In this document: one piece after another, positions 42,830-53,300 of the stretch | Position numbering within the stretch: position 1 is the first letter of the stretch | How the letters are laid out: each line of letters starts with the position of its first letter | Source of the DNA: Perognathus longimembris pacificus | Taxonomy: Eukaryota; Chordata; Mammalia; Rodentia; Heteromyidae | NCBI RefSeq assembly: GCF_023159225.1 | Contig: NC_063161.1 | Span: forward strand, 71,824,767-71,888,766 | DNA: 64,000 nt | Reading direction: 5' to 3' | The notes under the pieces: generated by a model | What the model saw: the letters and a program-made list of their open reading frames with translations, nothing else | Told to the model about the DNA's origin: nothing | Databases searched by the model: none | Program-made: the position numbers and the translations under genes

Positions 42830-42978
42830 AAGCAAAGCTGGGTACCTGGTGGCTCCTAGGTACTCAGGAGATGGATCTGAGGACTCAGGTTTGAAGCCAG
42901 CCTGGGCAGGAATGTCCATGAGACTCTTATCTCCAATTAATCACAGAGGAAGCCAGAAGTGATGCTGTAGCTCCACTG
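42830..42978 (+). mobile_element. B1-Geo SINE, truncated in Geo
   Basis: Head, linker GAGACTCTTATCTCCAATTA and a few bases of Geo (GTGATGCTGTAGCTC), then the next B1-Geo begins. Confidence 0.75.
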
Positions 42979-42986
42979 CTGGTGGC

Positions 42987-43452
42987 TGTTACAGGGTTCG
43001 TGGGAGGAGATTCCACATCCCTCCAAGAGCCCGCCACTCAGAGATAGTCTCAAGCAAAAAGATGGATTTTAGGGGGAAGTAAAAAGCGAACTGGCCAGAG
43101 ACACAGCACAGACTCGGGAACTGAAACTGTGACCCCCTAACAGTCTTCAAGCTGGGTTTATACAGGTAAAAGCATAGCACAGATTTAGGGGGTTGGCGCA
43201 GGGGGTAGAGAAAGCAACAAACAAGCCAAACAAGCTATTTACAGAAGCAGAATTTTGCAGTCAGGTTGACCTAATATTTAACTTCATTTAAACAATTGTT
43301 ACCATGTTTCCTTAATCAAGATGGAGTCAGCTCTATTCCCCCAACATTTGCTACTATGTTTCCCTAGTCAAAATGGAGTCAGCTCTATTCCTCCCAACAT
43401 TTGCTACTGTGTTTCCCTAATCAAGATGGAGTCAACTCTGTTTCCTACAACA
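42987..43452 (-). mobile_element. Solo LTR (endogenous-retrovirus type), 466 bp
   Basis: The block begins TGTTACAGGG and ends CCTACAACA on the + strand, giving the TG...CA ends of an LTR; read on the minus strand it starts TGTTGTAGG. It interrupts a B1-Geo SINE at its GGTGGC/TCCCACC head, with a probable 5-bp duplication (GTGGC / GGGGC, one mismatch). A TATAAA occurs on the minus strand near 43157-43162. Three diverged repeats of about 50 bp lie at 43300-43450. No internal retroviral genes are present. Confidence 0.65.
43300..43450 (-). repeat. Three about-50-bp tandem repeats inside the solo LTR
   Basis: The block GTTTCCCTAATCAAGATGGA, then GTCAGCTCTATTCC, recurs three times at roughly 50-bp spacing with few changes. 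Direct repeats in the U3 region of LTRs often act as enhancers; that role is inferred here. Confidence 0.75.
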
Positions 43453-43532
43453 GGGGCTCCCACCTGTAATCCTAGCTCCTCAGAAAGCTGAGACCTCAAG
43501 ACTGAGGGAGCAGAAAAGTCCGTGAGATTCTT

Positions 43533-43740
43533 TTTTTTTTTTTTTTCCCAGTCCTGGGCCTTGGACTCAGGGCCTGAGCACTGTCCCTGGCTTCTTTTTG
43601 CTCAAGGCTAGCACTCTACCACTTGAGTCACAGCGCCACTTCTGGCCATTTTCTATATATGTGGTGCTGGGGAATTGAACCCAGGGCCTCATGTATACGG
43701 GGCAAGCACTCTTGCCACTAGGCCATATCCCCAGCCTCCA
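43533..43740 (-). mobile_element. IDL-Geo SINE nested in B1-Geo
   Basis: Reverse dimer with TSD TGAGATTCTT at 43523-43532 and 43741-43750. Same target position in B1-Geo as the copies at 3623 and 11156. Confidence 0.92.
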
Positions 43741-44169
43741 TGAGATTCTTATCTCCACTATTCAGCAAAAAAGCCAAAAGGTATGGTTCAAGTAGTAGAG
43801 CACCAGACTTGAACAAAAAGCTATGGGAAAGAACGAGGTCCTGAGTTCAAGTCGCAGGAACATACACACACATCAGGAGACTGTCAGAAATGCAGCTTGG
43901 AGTTCCGCCGAGATCCGGCGGCCACGAGGACTTCCGCGGGGACCAGCGGTCAGTCCCTCAGCGGCGGGAAAGACCTCCGGGGACGCGGGCGCAAGGCCCG
44001 CGCTCATTGGCTCAGAAACAGGAAATGGAACCCGGGCAGCGCGAATCGAAACAAACCGCTGTGGCCTCGGGCTCATGAATATTCAGCGCCCGGCTTCCGG
44101 CGTTCGGCTCCGGCCCCGCCCCCTCTGCGTGCAAGGAGTGCGCTTGCGTCCTCCGAGCTCCCTCTGCTC

Positions 44170-44177
44170 TGACGTCA
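44170..44177. promoter_or_regulatory. PRKRIP1: CRE/ATF palindrome TGACGTCA
   Basis: A full eight-base cyclic-AMP response element within the CpG island, 58 bp before the PRKRIP1 start codon. ATF/CREB binding is established for this motif when it is unmethylated in promoters. Confidence 0.65.
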
Positions 44178-44221
44178 GAAGCGCGCGCCGCTCTGGCGGT
44201 CGCGCTCCTCCGCGGGAGCGG

Positions 44222-44224
44222 ATG
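44222..44224 (+). promoter_or_regulatory. PRKRIP1: Out-of-frame upstream ATG before PRKRIP1
   Basis: This ATG lies 13 bases upstream of the main start in another frame, with C at -3 (weak) and G at +4. In the spliced mRNA its frame runs through exon 1 and stops in exon 2, so it would overlap the main CDS start. Leaky scanning to the stronger main ATG (G at -3, G at +4) is likely. Confidence 0.45.
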
Positions 44225-44234
44225 GGCTGCTGTC

Positions 44235-44360
44235 ATGGCGAGCCCCGCAGCCTCTTCCGTGCGACCGCCGAGACCGAAGAAGGAGCCGCAGGCGCTCGTC
44301 ATCCCCAAGAATGCGGCGGAAGAGCAGAAGCTCAAGTTGGAGCGGCTCATGAAAAACCCG
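44235..44360 (+). CDS. PRKRIP1: PRKRIP1 coding exon 1
   Basis: 42 codons from an ATG in good context (TGTCATGG) to CCG|GTGAGA. It encodes the proline/lysine-rich start and [14 protein letters not shown]. Confidence 0.94.
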
Positions 44361-47300
44361 GTGAGACGAAGCAGGGGCTTCACGGCCCGTCCGAGGCCTA
44401 CCGCTGGGCTTCTTTGCGCTCGAGGCCCCACTTTCCTGCCATCAGACTCAATCCCGGAGGTCTTGAGCTCCTGGTCTCCCCTTGTGTTAGAGCCCAGCCT
44501 GCCTCACGGTTCTGTGGAGCCTGCTAGAGCCTGTGGATTCTGTTGATTTCTGAGATGGGGTAGTTGAAGTGGATGCCCCCGCCTCCGCCTCCCCGGAGGT
44601 GGGATTACAGGTGTGCACCAACACGCCCGGCTACACGGCCGTTCCTAGTTTAACTTCCGTGAACAAAAGCATTTGATTGAAGATAATAGAATCTTTAGGA
44701 TAGCAAAAAGGAATCTCTCCTCTAAGTAGACACTTAGCGCAAATCCCTCCCTGGCCGGTGACTCCTCCTACTGGGCCTGGATTATCTACATCGTTAAAAC
44801 AGTTGGCTGAGAAAGAGTCCTACATCTTTGACTGGAAAAGCTTGGCTTTAGAAGTATTAAAAGTTTGGAAATTCCTACCCTAATTGGTAACGTAGATTTG
44901 GAAAATGTTCAGGATGAAGCAAAGCCAACACACAGAGTGTTGGGAAATCAGTTCCAGCTTTGAGGAGCAAAGCAGCCCTCCGTAGTCTTTGGTTAGCAGG
45001 TTTATCCTTACAAGTGCTTTCCCATTTGGACTGTTGCAGGACAAAGCAGTTCCAATTCCAGAAAAAATGAGTGAATGGGCACCAAGACCTCCCCCAGAAT
45101 TTGTTCGGGATGTAATGGGTAATGGCTATTGTTTATGTGTGTGGGTGTGTACTGGTGGTACTGGGATTTGAACTTAGGCTCTGGATGCTGTTCTTTAGCT
45201 TTTTTTTTTCTCTCAAGGCTAGTGCTTTACCACTTGAACCACTTTTTGCTGATTAGGTGGAGATAAAAGTCTCATGGATTTTCCTGTTCCAGCTGGCTTA
45301 GAATCCAGATCACAGCTTCCTGAGTAGCTAGGATTATAGGTGTAAACTACTATTTTGTTCTTGCAACAAAGGTGTATGGTTGCTTAGGGGTTGGCATTTT
45401 ACAACTTCCTCCCATATTATTCTTAGTAATGCATTGTACATTTCCTAAATGGAAGTGTGGCCTGGTGCTGAAAGTTCGTGCTACCACATGAAGCCTACAA
45501 TAGGCTCATCACAGTGCAGGTGTGTGCCCAGATACTATCTCAAAAATAGCTAGTGCAAGGAAAGGGTGGAGGTGTGACTCAACAGTAAGAGCACCTGTCC
45601 AGCAAGTGAAGCCCTGAGTTTAGACTCCAGTACCACCAAAAGGATGTGTGTTTATTATTTTGTTGGATTATGGATGTAAATTATGTTAATTGTAACTAGA
45701 AACAAATAGAGGCAAACAAAATTATGTAATACCATCATTCCACTTGAAACAAATCTCTTAGTTAAAACTACTCATATAAATAGAACAATGTTTTACAAAA
45801 ACATGTAGTATTATTGTAACCCTCTCTTCATTTAAGAGATCCTGGACATAAAAAACAACACTGAACAACAGGAACCAGATTATGACAAGAACACCTGCAC
45901 CACCATGTTCACTGCTGCACTATTCACAATAGCCAAGATATGGAAACAACCCAGATGCCTCACTACAGATGAATGGTTTCAAAAAATGTGGCACCTATAT
46001 ACAATGGAATTTTACACTGCCATTAGAAAAGACAAAATAATGGCATTCGCTGGAAAATGGATGGAAGTAGAACAAATGCTGAGTGAGATAAGCCAAGAAC
46101 AGAGACAAATGGTGTATGGTCTCCTTGATATGTGGGCATTAGAATTAAAATGCAAAGAGATAAAACAAAGTAAACAGGTCTCACGATACCAAAATACAGT
46201 AAAAAGAAGAAGACACAGAATGAGTGGAACATGTGTGAGAATAGTAATAATAATAGTAATATAGCAGAGGGGACCATCGCTACATTGGACACTGATGAAA
46301 GGGAACTAAGAAACTCATGGGGGGGGGGATGGGAAGGAAGGAACGAGCGAAGGAGGGAATGCATGTTGCTAAACAAAAGGAATGTAATGTATATATTATC
46401 CAAAATGGAGAAAAAGATTTTATTGTTAAAGTTCATAGACTTCATAAGCTGTGTAGAGTAGAATGACAATTTTCATCATTGTGAAAGTTAAAGTGTATAC
46501 TGTGAAATATATGTAATAAATTAAACCCAGTTTTTTTAAAAAGACCAAAAAAAAAAGATCCTGGACATGTTTTTTATTTGTTAGGATTCTAGTGTATTAA
46601 ATGTGAAGTCATAGGGGCTGGGAATATGTCCTAGTGGCAAGAGAGCTCGCCTCGTATACATGAAGCCCTGGGTTCGATTCTCCAGCACCACATATCTAGA
46701 AAACAGCCAGAAGTGTTGCTGTGGCTCAAGTGGCAGGGTGCTAGCCTTGAGCAAAAAGGAAACCAGGGACAGTGCTCAGGCCCTGAGTCCAAGCCCCAGG
46801 ACTGGCCAAAAAAAAAGTGAAGTCATGGAGATTTTCCTCCCTCTCGGGGCTTGAAATTGCCTTCAGTGCTATCCTGAGCTTTTTTTTTGTTCAAGGTTAG
46901 AGCTCCAGCACCTGGCCTAGTTTTTGTTTTGTTTTGAAACAGGGACTCACTAGAAAATGTAGGCTGGGCAAGAACTCATGACCCTCCTGCCACATCCTCA
47001 TGAATGCTGGAAATGCAGGCATGAACCACTGCACCTGGCTTAGCATGAACTTTTAATGACTTCACCATCAAGGTTCATATAACCTGTGATTGTATGATAT
47101 CTACAATATGCCTGGCATTACCCGACAGGCACGGGCGTTTTCAGTTTTCGTCGCTAGCCTCTTTTGGTCAAGTGTGGCCTGTTCTGGTAACTGGATTTCA
47201 CCTGTTCTTGGGCTGTTGTGGCTCCAGGTTCCAGTGCCGGGGCGGGCAGTGGAGAGTTCCATGTGTACAGGCATCTTCGCCGCAGAGAGTACCAGAGGCA

Positions 47301-50300
47301 GGACTACATGGACGCCATGGCTGAGAAGGTCAGTGAGCATTTGTTTGCTGAGATGCCCATGGTTGAGCGGTGCACAAATCCAGCCTTTAGAAACCTGCCA
47401 TAAGAGGAGTTGGTGGGGCTAGGGGAGGGCTTGTCTGAGGTCTGCCTTCTCCACTGCACCCTCAGCAGACTCCCAGCAGGGTGTTGCCCATGGCAAAGGC
47501 CTTCAGGCCACAGGCTTCCTTATGCATCTGTCTAAATGCTGTGGATTTTTGCAGCAAAAATTAGATGCAGAGTTCCAGAAGCGGCTGGAAAAGAATAAGA
47601 TTGCTGCAGAAGAGCAGACTGCAAAACGCCGGCGAAAGCGGTAAGACAGCATGGCATCCTGGAGCTGTGGGACCTACAGCAGGGAATGGGGCGGGGGCAT
47701 CAATGATGCCAGTGACCTGGGCCTTACTCAGAGCCCCCTGCATCCGCATGTGGGGGCACATGCCTGTGGTCCCTCATGTCTGTGGTTCCACCTACTTAGG
47801 AGCCTGAGGTGGGAGGATTGTTCAAGCTCATGAGTTCAAGACCAGCCTGGGCAGCATAGACCTCCAGCTCAGAAAAAAAAAATTTTTTTACCTGTGTTCC
47901 TGCCTAGGTTGTGAGTGTGAGAGACTTGTCAATCAAGATTGGGTGACCCAGTGTCTCCTTCACAACTACAGAACACCAGGCTATGGGTGTATGTTCACAC
48001 GTTTGTTTAGGGAGGCTTTTTTCTTTGTTTTCTCAGGGCAGAGTCTTGCTGTGTAATCCTGGCTCACCTCAAATCTGTGATCCTCCTCCTTCTGCCCCAC
48101 AAATGCTGGGGTACAGGTCCTGCTATGTGTTGCTAAAACCCTGAGGGGATTTTGTTTTTGGTTGTAAGGCTCAAACCTAAGGCCTTGTATATGCTAGGCA
48201 AATGTTTTACCACAGTGCTCCATCCCCAGCCTTGCACCTATTTTAAATCAGTGGCCCCTTTTAGAGAGCTACAAGCAGGAATTTCAAAACAAAAGTCTCT
48301 CCAAGTCGTGTAATGAAACACATGTCCATTATTTTTGAGATCACCTCAGGACTCCAGGATTTGAATTGAGGGCATTGCACATGTGAGGCGAGCACTTAAC
48401 ATTTCAGCTTGAGCCCTTCTGGGTTTTGGGGGTGGGGTGTGTGTGTGTGTGTGCGCGCGCGCACATGTGCGCGCGTCCGTCCATCCGTCCATCCTGGGGC
48501 TTGAACTCACTGTCTGGGTGCTATCCCTGAGCTTTTATGCTCTACCACTTAAGTGGCAGCTCCACTTCTGGCTTTTTGGTACTTACTTGGAGACAAGAGT
48601 CTCACTGACTTCCCTGCTCAGGCTGGCTTTGAACTGTGATCCTCAGATCTCAGCCTCCTGAGTAGCTAGAATTACAGGCCTGAGCTATCAGTACCAAACT
48701 TCCAAGTTGGCTTTGAACTCAGTCCTGCCTCGTCCTCTGGTGTGGCTGGGTTTATAGGTGTGTACCACCACTCCAGCCCCACAGTTTTGATCTTGACTCA
48801 TAAGCAGCTTGCTGATGTTGAGCAGAATCATGAGAAAGTATTTGTTTTGTTAATAAAATGTTGGTGTTATAGCACTTTTTTTCTTAAGATGCCACAGGTA
48901 GGTGTTTATTTCCTAAAATACACAATACAGCAGTTAAAGATTCAACATGTATTTTACATTTGTAGCCAGAAATTAAAAGAGAAGAAATTACTGGCAAAGA
49001 AGATGAAACTTGACCAGAAGAAACAATCGGAAGGTGAGTGGTGCCCTCGATCTTGGGTGGCACTTTTGTCAGTGTTGGTGGGGTGGCTGGGCTGTGGTGG
49101 AGCACCGAGGTGGGGAGCAAAGCGAGAGAGGGGCACATTCATTGTCAGAGATTGAAAGCCAGACTGGCAGATGCTACCTTTCCCTTTACAGTTTTTGTAT
49201 TTATTTTGGGACAGGTCTTAATCTGTAGCCTAGGCTGGCCTTGAACTTACAGTCTCCCTGCTGGGCCTCCCAAGTGCTGGGATCACAGCAGTATCAGTCC
49301 TTCCTCTTTGAGCATGGGTGTGTGTGATGGCTGCTGGCCACTGCCAGGCCCGCCAGGCTTCCATCCACCTCCAGATTCCTCCTCACGTAAAAGAAACCAA
49401 CTGAGCTAGGCATCGGTGGCTCACGCCTGTCATCCTAGCTACTCAGGAGGCTGGGATCTGAGAATCGTGGTTCAAAGCCAGCCGGGCAGGTAAGTCTGAA
49501 GAGAGAGCTCTTGGGCTCAGTGCCCACCAACATCTCTGAAGGACTGATGCCTGCTGCAATCCTGGCACTCAGAAGGCTGAGCAGGGAGATTTTAAGTTTG
49601 AGGCCAGCCTGGGAGTACAGAGGAAGACTGTCTCAAAATAAATGCAAAAGCTGGAAAGAACAGAGAGATAGTGTTTGCCTGGTCTGTGCTTTTAACTGAT
49701 GAGCGGACAGTCCTCCTCAGTGCCGGCGGATGTCACCTCTGTGCCTGGTCACTACCATCCTCACCGTCACTGGGGTAATGAGTGGAAATAACTGTCATGA
49801 GTAGTGGGAACTGCTGGGGTCCAGGCACTGGACACATGGCCACCCTACACTGAAGGGTGAGTGGGGGAGGGGCATGGCGCTGCCACCCCTGCCCGCCTCC
49901 ACCCGTCACAGGCTGGCAAGGCCTGGGGGTCACAGGGGCCCCTGCCCGAGAGGACCAAGTGACAGCAGTGTCTTGTCATGTGGTAGGCTTTGCTCCTGGG
50001 TGGACAGCGGTGTCTTGTCATGTAGGCAGTCTCCATTCCTGGGTGGACAGCTGTGGTTTTCGTGCAGAGCCACCGGCCTTTCAGGTACACCTACAGGCCC
50101 CTTCTAGAAGCTGTCCCCTGTTATCAGGACATTGTCATCAACTGTCCTGTCTTGTTCCTGCCCCGCTGAGGACTGTGTGTAAAGGAGGTGCCTGCCATGT
50201 CTTGAGGTTATATGGCTCCCCCGCCTCATTAGGAAGTAGGGTGCCATGACTCCCTCCAGACTGTTTTTGTGCATGGTAGCATTCTTGCTGTTGTGTGCTT

Positions 50301-53300
50301 TGTGCTGACATGCCTGTGTTGACTTTGTGTGGCTGCATGAGTCGCTGGGTTTGCTTACTTCCGGTTTACCTTACACGGCCTTTGCCCGGGGCTTTGGGTG
50401 TGCGCTGACGCGTGCGGTCAGCCCTGGCAGTCAGGTGGCAGTTTGCCTTGGCCTGCCTTACCTGCCTGTCTGCACAGAGCCTGTAGGGCAGCTCAGAGAA
50501 GAGGGGGCCATGCGGACCTTTCTCGGGCATGCACTCTGCCTACCCTACACCGGCTTGTGCATGGCCTTCCTGAGTGCCTGGTTTCCCTCTGTTTTCTTAG
50601 CTGCCTGCGGCAGCTGCCATAACAAAAATTGCCACTGATGGTTTGTGACAACCCCCTGGTGACAGGCTATTCACACGCCAGGAGCCCAGAGTCAGGTCAG
50701 GCAGAACAGCCTGCCACAATTTCCTCAGGAGCAGTGGTCAGGTCACTTGGGGACAGCCCTCTGCGAGGACTTTTGAGGTGCTTGCAGCCTGCACTGCGTC
50801 CCCAGTGATCAGTGTGGTGCTGAGACCCCTGGTTTGAAGCCCCCTCGTAGGTGGAAAGAGGACAAGGGTAGAAGTACAAGTAGAAAAAAATGCCAAGAGC
50901 TTACCAAAATTCCAGCTTTTTCTGTGTGTGCTGGCCCTGGGGGGCTTGGGCACTGTCGGCTTTTGTACTCAAGGATGGCACTCTACCACTTGAGCCACAG
51001 CTCTACTTCTGGCTTTTTGGTGATTAATTGATGGTAAGAATCTCAGACTTTCCTGCCCAGGCTCACTTTGTTTTGTTTTGTTTTATTTATTTATTTATTT
51101 ATTTTGCCAGTCCTAGGGCTTGAACTCAGAGCCTGAGCACTGTCCCTGGCTTCTTTTTGCCCAAGGCTAGCATTCTATCACTTGAGCCACAGTGCCATTT
51201 CTGGCTTTTTCTATATATATGGTGCTGAGGAATTGAAGCTAGGGCTTCATGTATAATGAGGCAAGCACTCTACCACTAGGCCATATTCCAGCCATGCCCC
51301 CCCCACACCCTGCTCACTTTGAACCTCCATTCTTAGATCTCAGCCCCCTGAGTAACTGGGATTACAGACATGAGCACCAGTACACCAGCATTCTTACCCA
51401 ATCCAATAAGACATTCCAGAGTTCTGGATAGATTTTTTTTTGGGGGGGGGTGCAATACTGGAATTTGAACTTGGGGACTTGAACTGGCTACATCAGAACT
51501 CTTTATCACTTGAACCACATTCCTTTTGCTTTTAGAGTGTTTTTTTTAGATCCGATTTCAGATTTTTGCAGCCTCCCATGGGAGGCCGGGACCACAGTGA
51601 CTTCAGGTACGCACCACTATGCCTGGCTTTTTTGTTGATATGGGGTATTGCTAACCTTTGTCTGAGCTGGCCTTGAACTGCAGTTGTCCTTTTTTTAAAC
51701 TTTTTTTTTGCCAGTCCTGGGCCTTGGACTCAGGGCCTGAGCACTGTCCCTGGCTTCTTTTTGCTCAAAGCTAGTACTCTGCCATTTGAGCCACAGCGCC
51801 ACTTCTGGCTTTTTTTTTTTTTTCTGTATATATGTGGTGCTGAGGAATCGAACCCAGGGTTTCATGTATACGAGGCGAGCACTCTGCCACTAGGCCATAT
51901 TCCCAGCCCCTGCAGTTGTCCTTATTACTGTTGCCTTGTTAGCTGGCATTACAGGCAGGAGCCACCATACCTGACATGGGAAAGTTGATATTTTTACCAA
52001 TTTTTCTAATGTGTTACTTGCTTTTTTGTTTTTAGATTATTTTCGCTTGTGTACCTGTTGTTGTTGTTGTTTTTAATTATTATAAAGGTGATGTACAGAG
52101 CTTGGTTGCTTATGTGGAGATTTTTGGGGTCTCTACTGGAGCCATTCTGGACGTGCTGCCATCCTTTGTGCTGAAGTGTGTCTACATGATCCTGGGTAGA
52201 AACCCAGGGCCTTGGGCAGCATGCTAGGCGGGCGCTGTGCCTCCAAGCCACATCCCCACGGTCATGTCACAGTCTTCTTGTAGCACTTGGTGTGGCTGTG
52301 TACATGCTGCCATGACAGTCCGCTGGAACTGGCACCTGGCGCTGTGAGAGGACCATGCAGACCCCCCCAGCACCTGTGACACAGCTGTCCTTTGGACTTC
52401 AGTCTAGCATGTTAGGTGGTGGCCTGTCCCTCCTCCCTGGTGTTCCCGGCTCCTCTGGGGCCAGCCCCCTTAGGAAGAAGGTCTGTCTCAGTCACTCCCT
52501 GCGCCTTGCAGCTCTTCCTCTGTGAGGTTCCCAGCCAATCACTGAGTGAGAGCTCAGCTCAGCACTGCCCATGCTCAGCACCATAGCCTTCCCGCTCCTC
52601 TGTGTCTGTAGGCTACCTCCTTGCTCTGCCTGCTTCAAGGCTGTTTGTACTGCAGTTCTTTTGCTAAACCTCAACTTTTGCTTTCTAAAGTTTCCGTTCA
52701 AACTGTTCAGTGCGCCCCACATTTCAAATGGGAAACTCACAAATAAGTAATTGATAAGTTTTAAGTAACCTATGCTACATTGCTCTAATTGTTTTGTGAG
52801 CTGGTTTTCCTTTTGGCGGTACTGGAATTTGTGGGGCCTTGTGCAGGCACTCTGTCACTTGCGTCACACTGGGGTCTTTTTTTGTTTTTGTTGTTTTTCA
52901 CATAGGTCTTGTATTTTTGCCCAGGCCAACTTCAGAGGCAATCGAACCTACAGCCTCCCGTGGAGCTGGGAATAGAAGTATGCACCACAGTGCCTAGTTT
53001 ATTGAGATGGAATCTTACTAAATTTGCCCAGGGAAGCTTCAAACATAATCCTTCTGATGTCTGCTTCTTAGTAGCTGGGATTATATACATGAGTCACCAT
53101 ACCCAGCCTATTTTTCTTTCTTTTATTGCCAGTCCTGGGGCTTGAACTCTGGGCCTGGACGCTGTTCCTGAGCTCTTCAGCTCAAGGCTAGCGCTCTACC
53201 ACAGTGCCACTTCTAGTTTTGTTTTGTTTTTGTTTTTTTTTTTTTGTGGAGGGGAAGGCCATTGGAGATAAGTCTCATGGACTTTGGTGCCTGGGCTGGC

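Larger units (their letters stand above)
42979..43860 (+). mobile_element. B1-Geo SINE split by a solo LTR and by an IDL-Geo
   Basis: One element in three parts: the head start before 42987, the head from 43453 to 43532, and linker plus Geo from 43741 to 43860. The LTR and the IDL-Geo are independent later insertions. Confidence 0.78.
38871..43880. other. Intergenic spacer SH2B2-PRKRIP1
   Basis: No gene seen. 38880-39880 is unique-looking without an open frame of note. The rest is repeat-dense: a B1-ID dimer (39885-40080), B1-Geo copies at 40128-40365, 40438-40675, 40770-40920, 41158-41390 (-), 42045-42272 (-), 42343-42450 and 42830-42975, a (GT)n run, IDL-Geo copies at 41771-41976 and 43533-43740, and a solo LTR at 42987-43452. 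41400-41770 is AT-rich with nothing recognisable. Confidence 0.6.
43885..44400 (+). promoter_or_regulatory. PRKRIP1: PRKRIP1 CpG-island promoter
   Basis: A CpG-dense, TATA-less stretch around the first coding exon. It contains an inverted CCAAT box (ATTGG, 44006-44010), an ETS-type CTTCCGG (44094-44100), a GC box (CCCCGCCCCC, 44114-44123) and a perfect CRE palindrome TGACGTCA (44170-44177) 58 bp upstream of the ATG. This layout is typical of a housekeeping promoter. The transcription start, probably between 44000 and 44220, is inferred. Confidence 0.8.

Noticed and set aside
45905..46264. 119-codon frame as an independent gene
   Set aside because: It is the C-terminal remnant of L1 ORF2 inside a truncated element.
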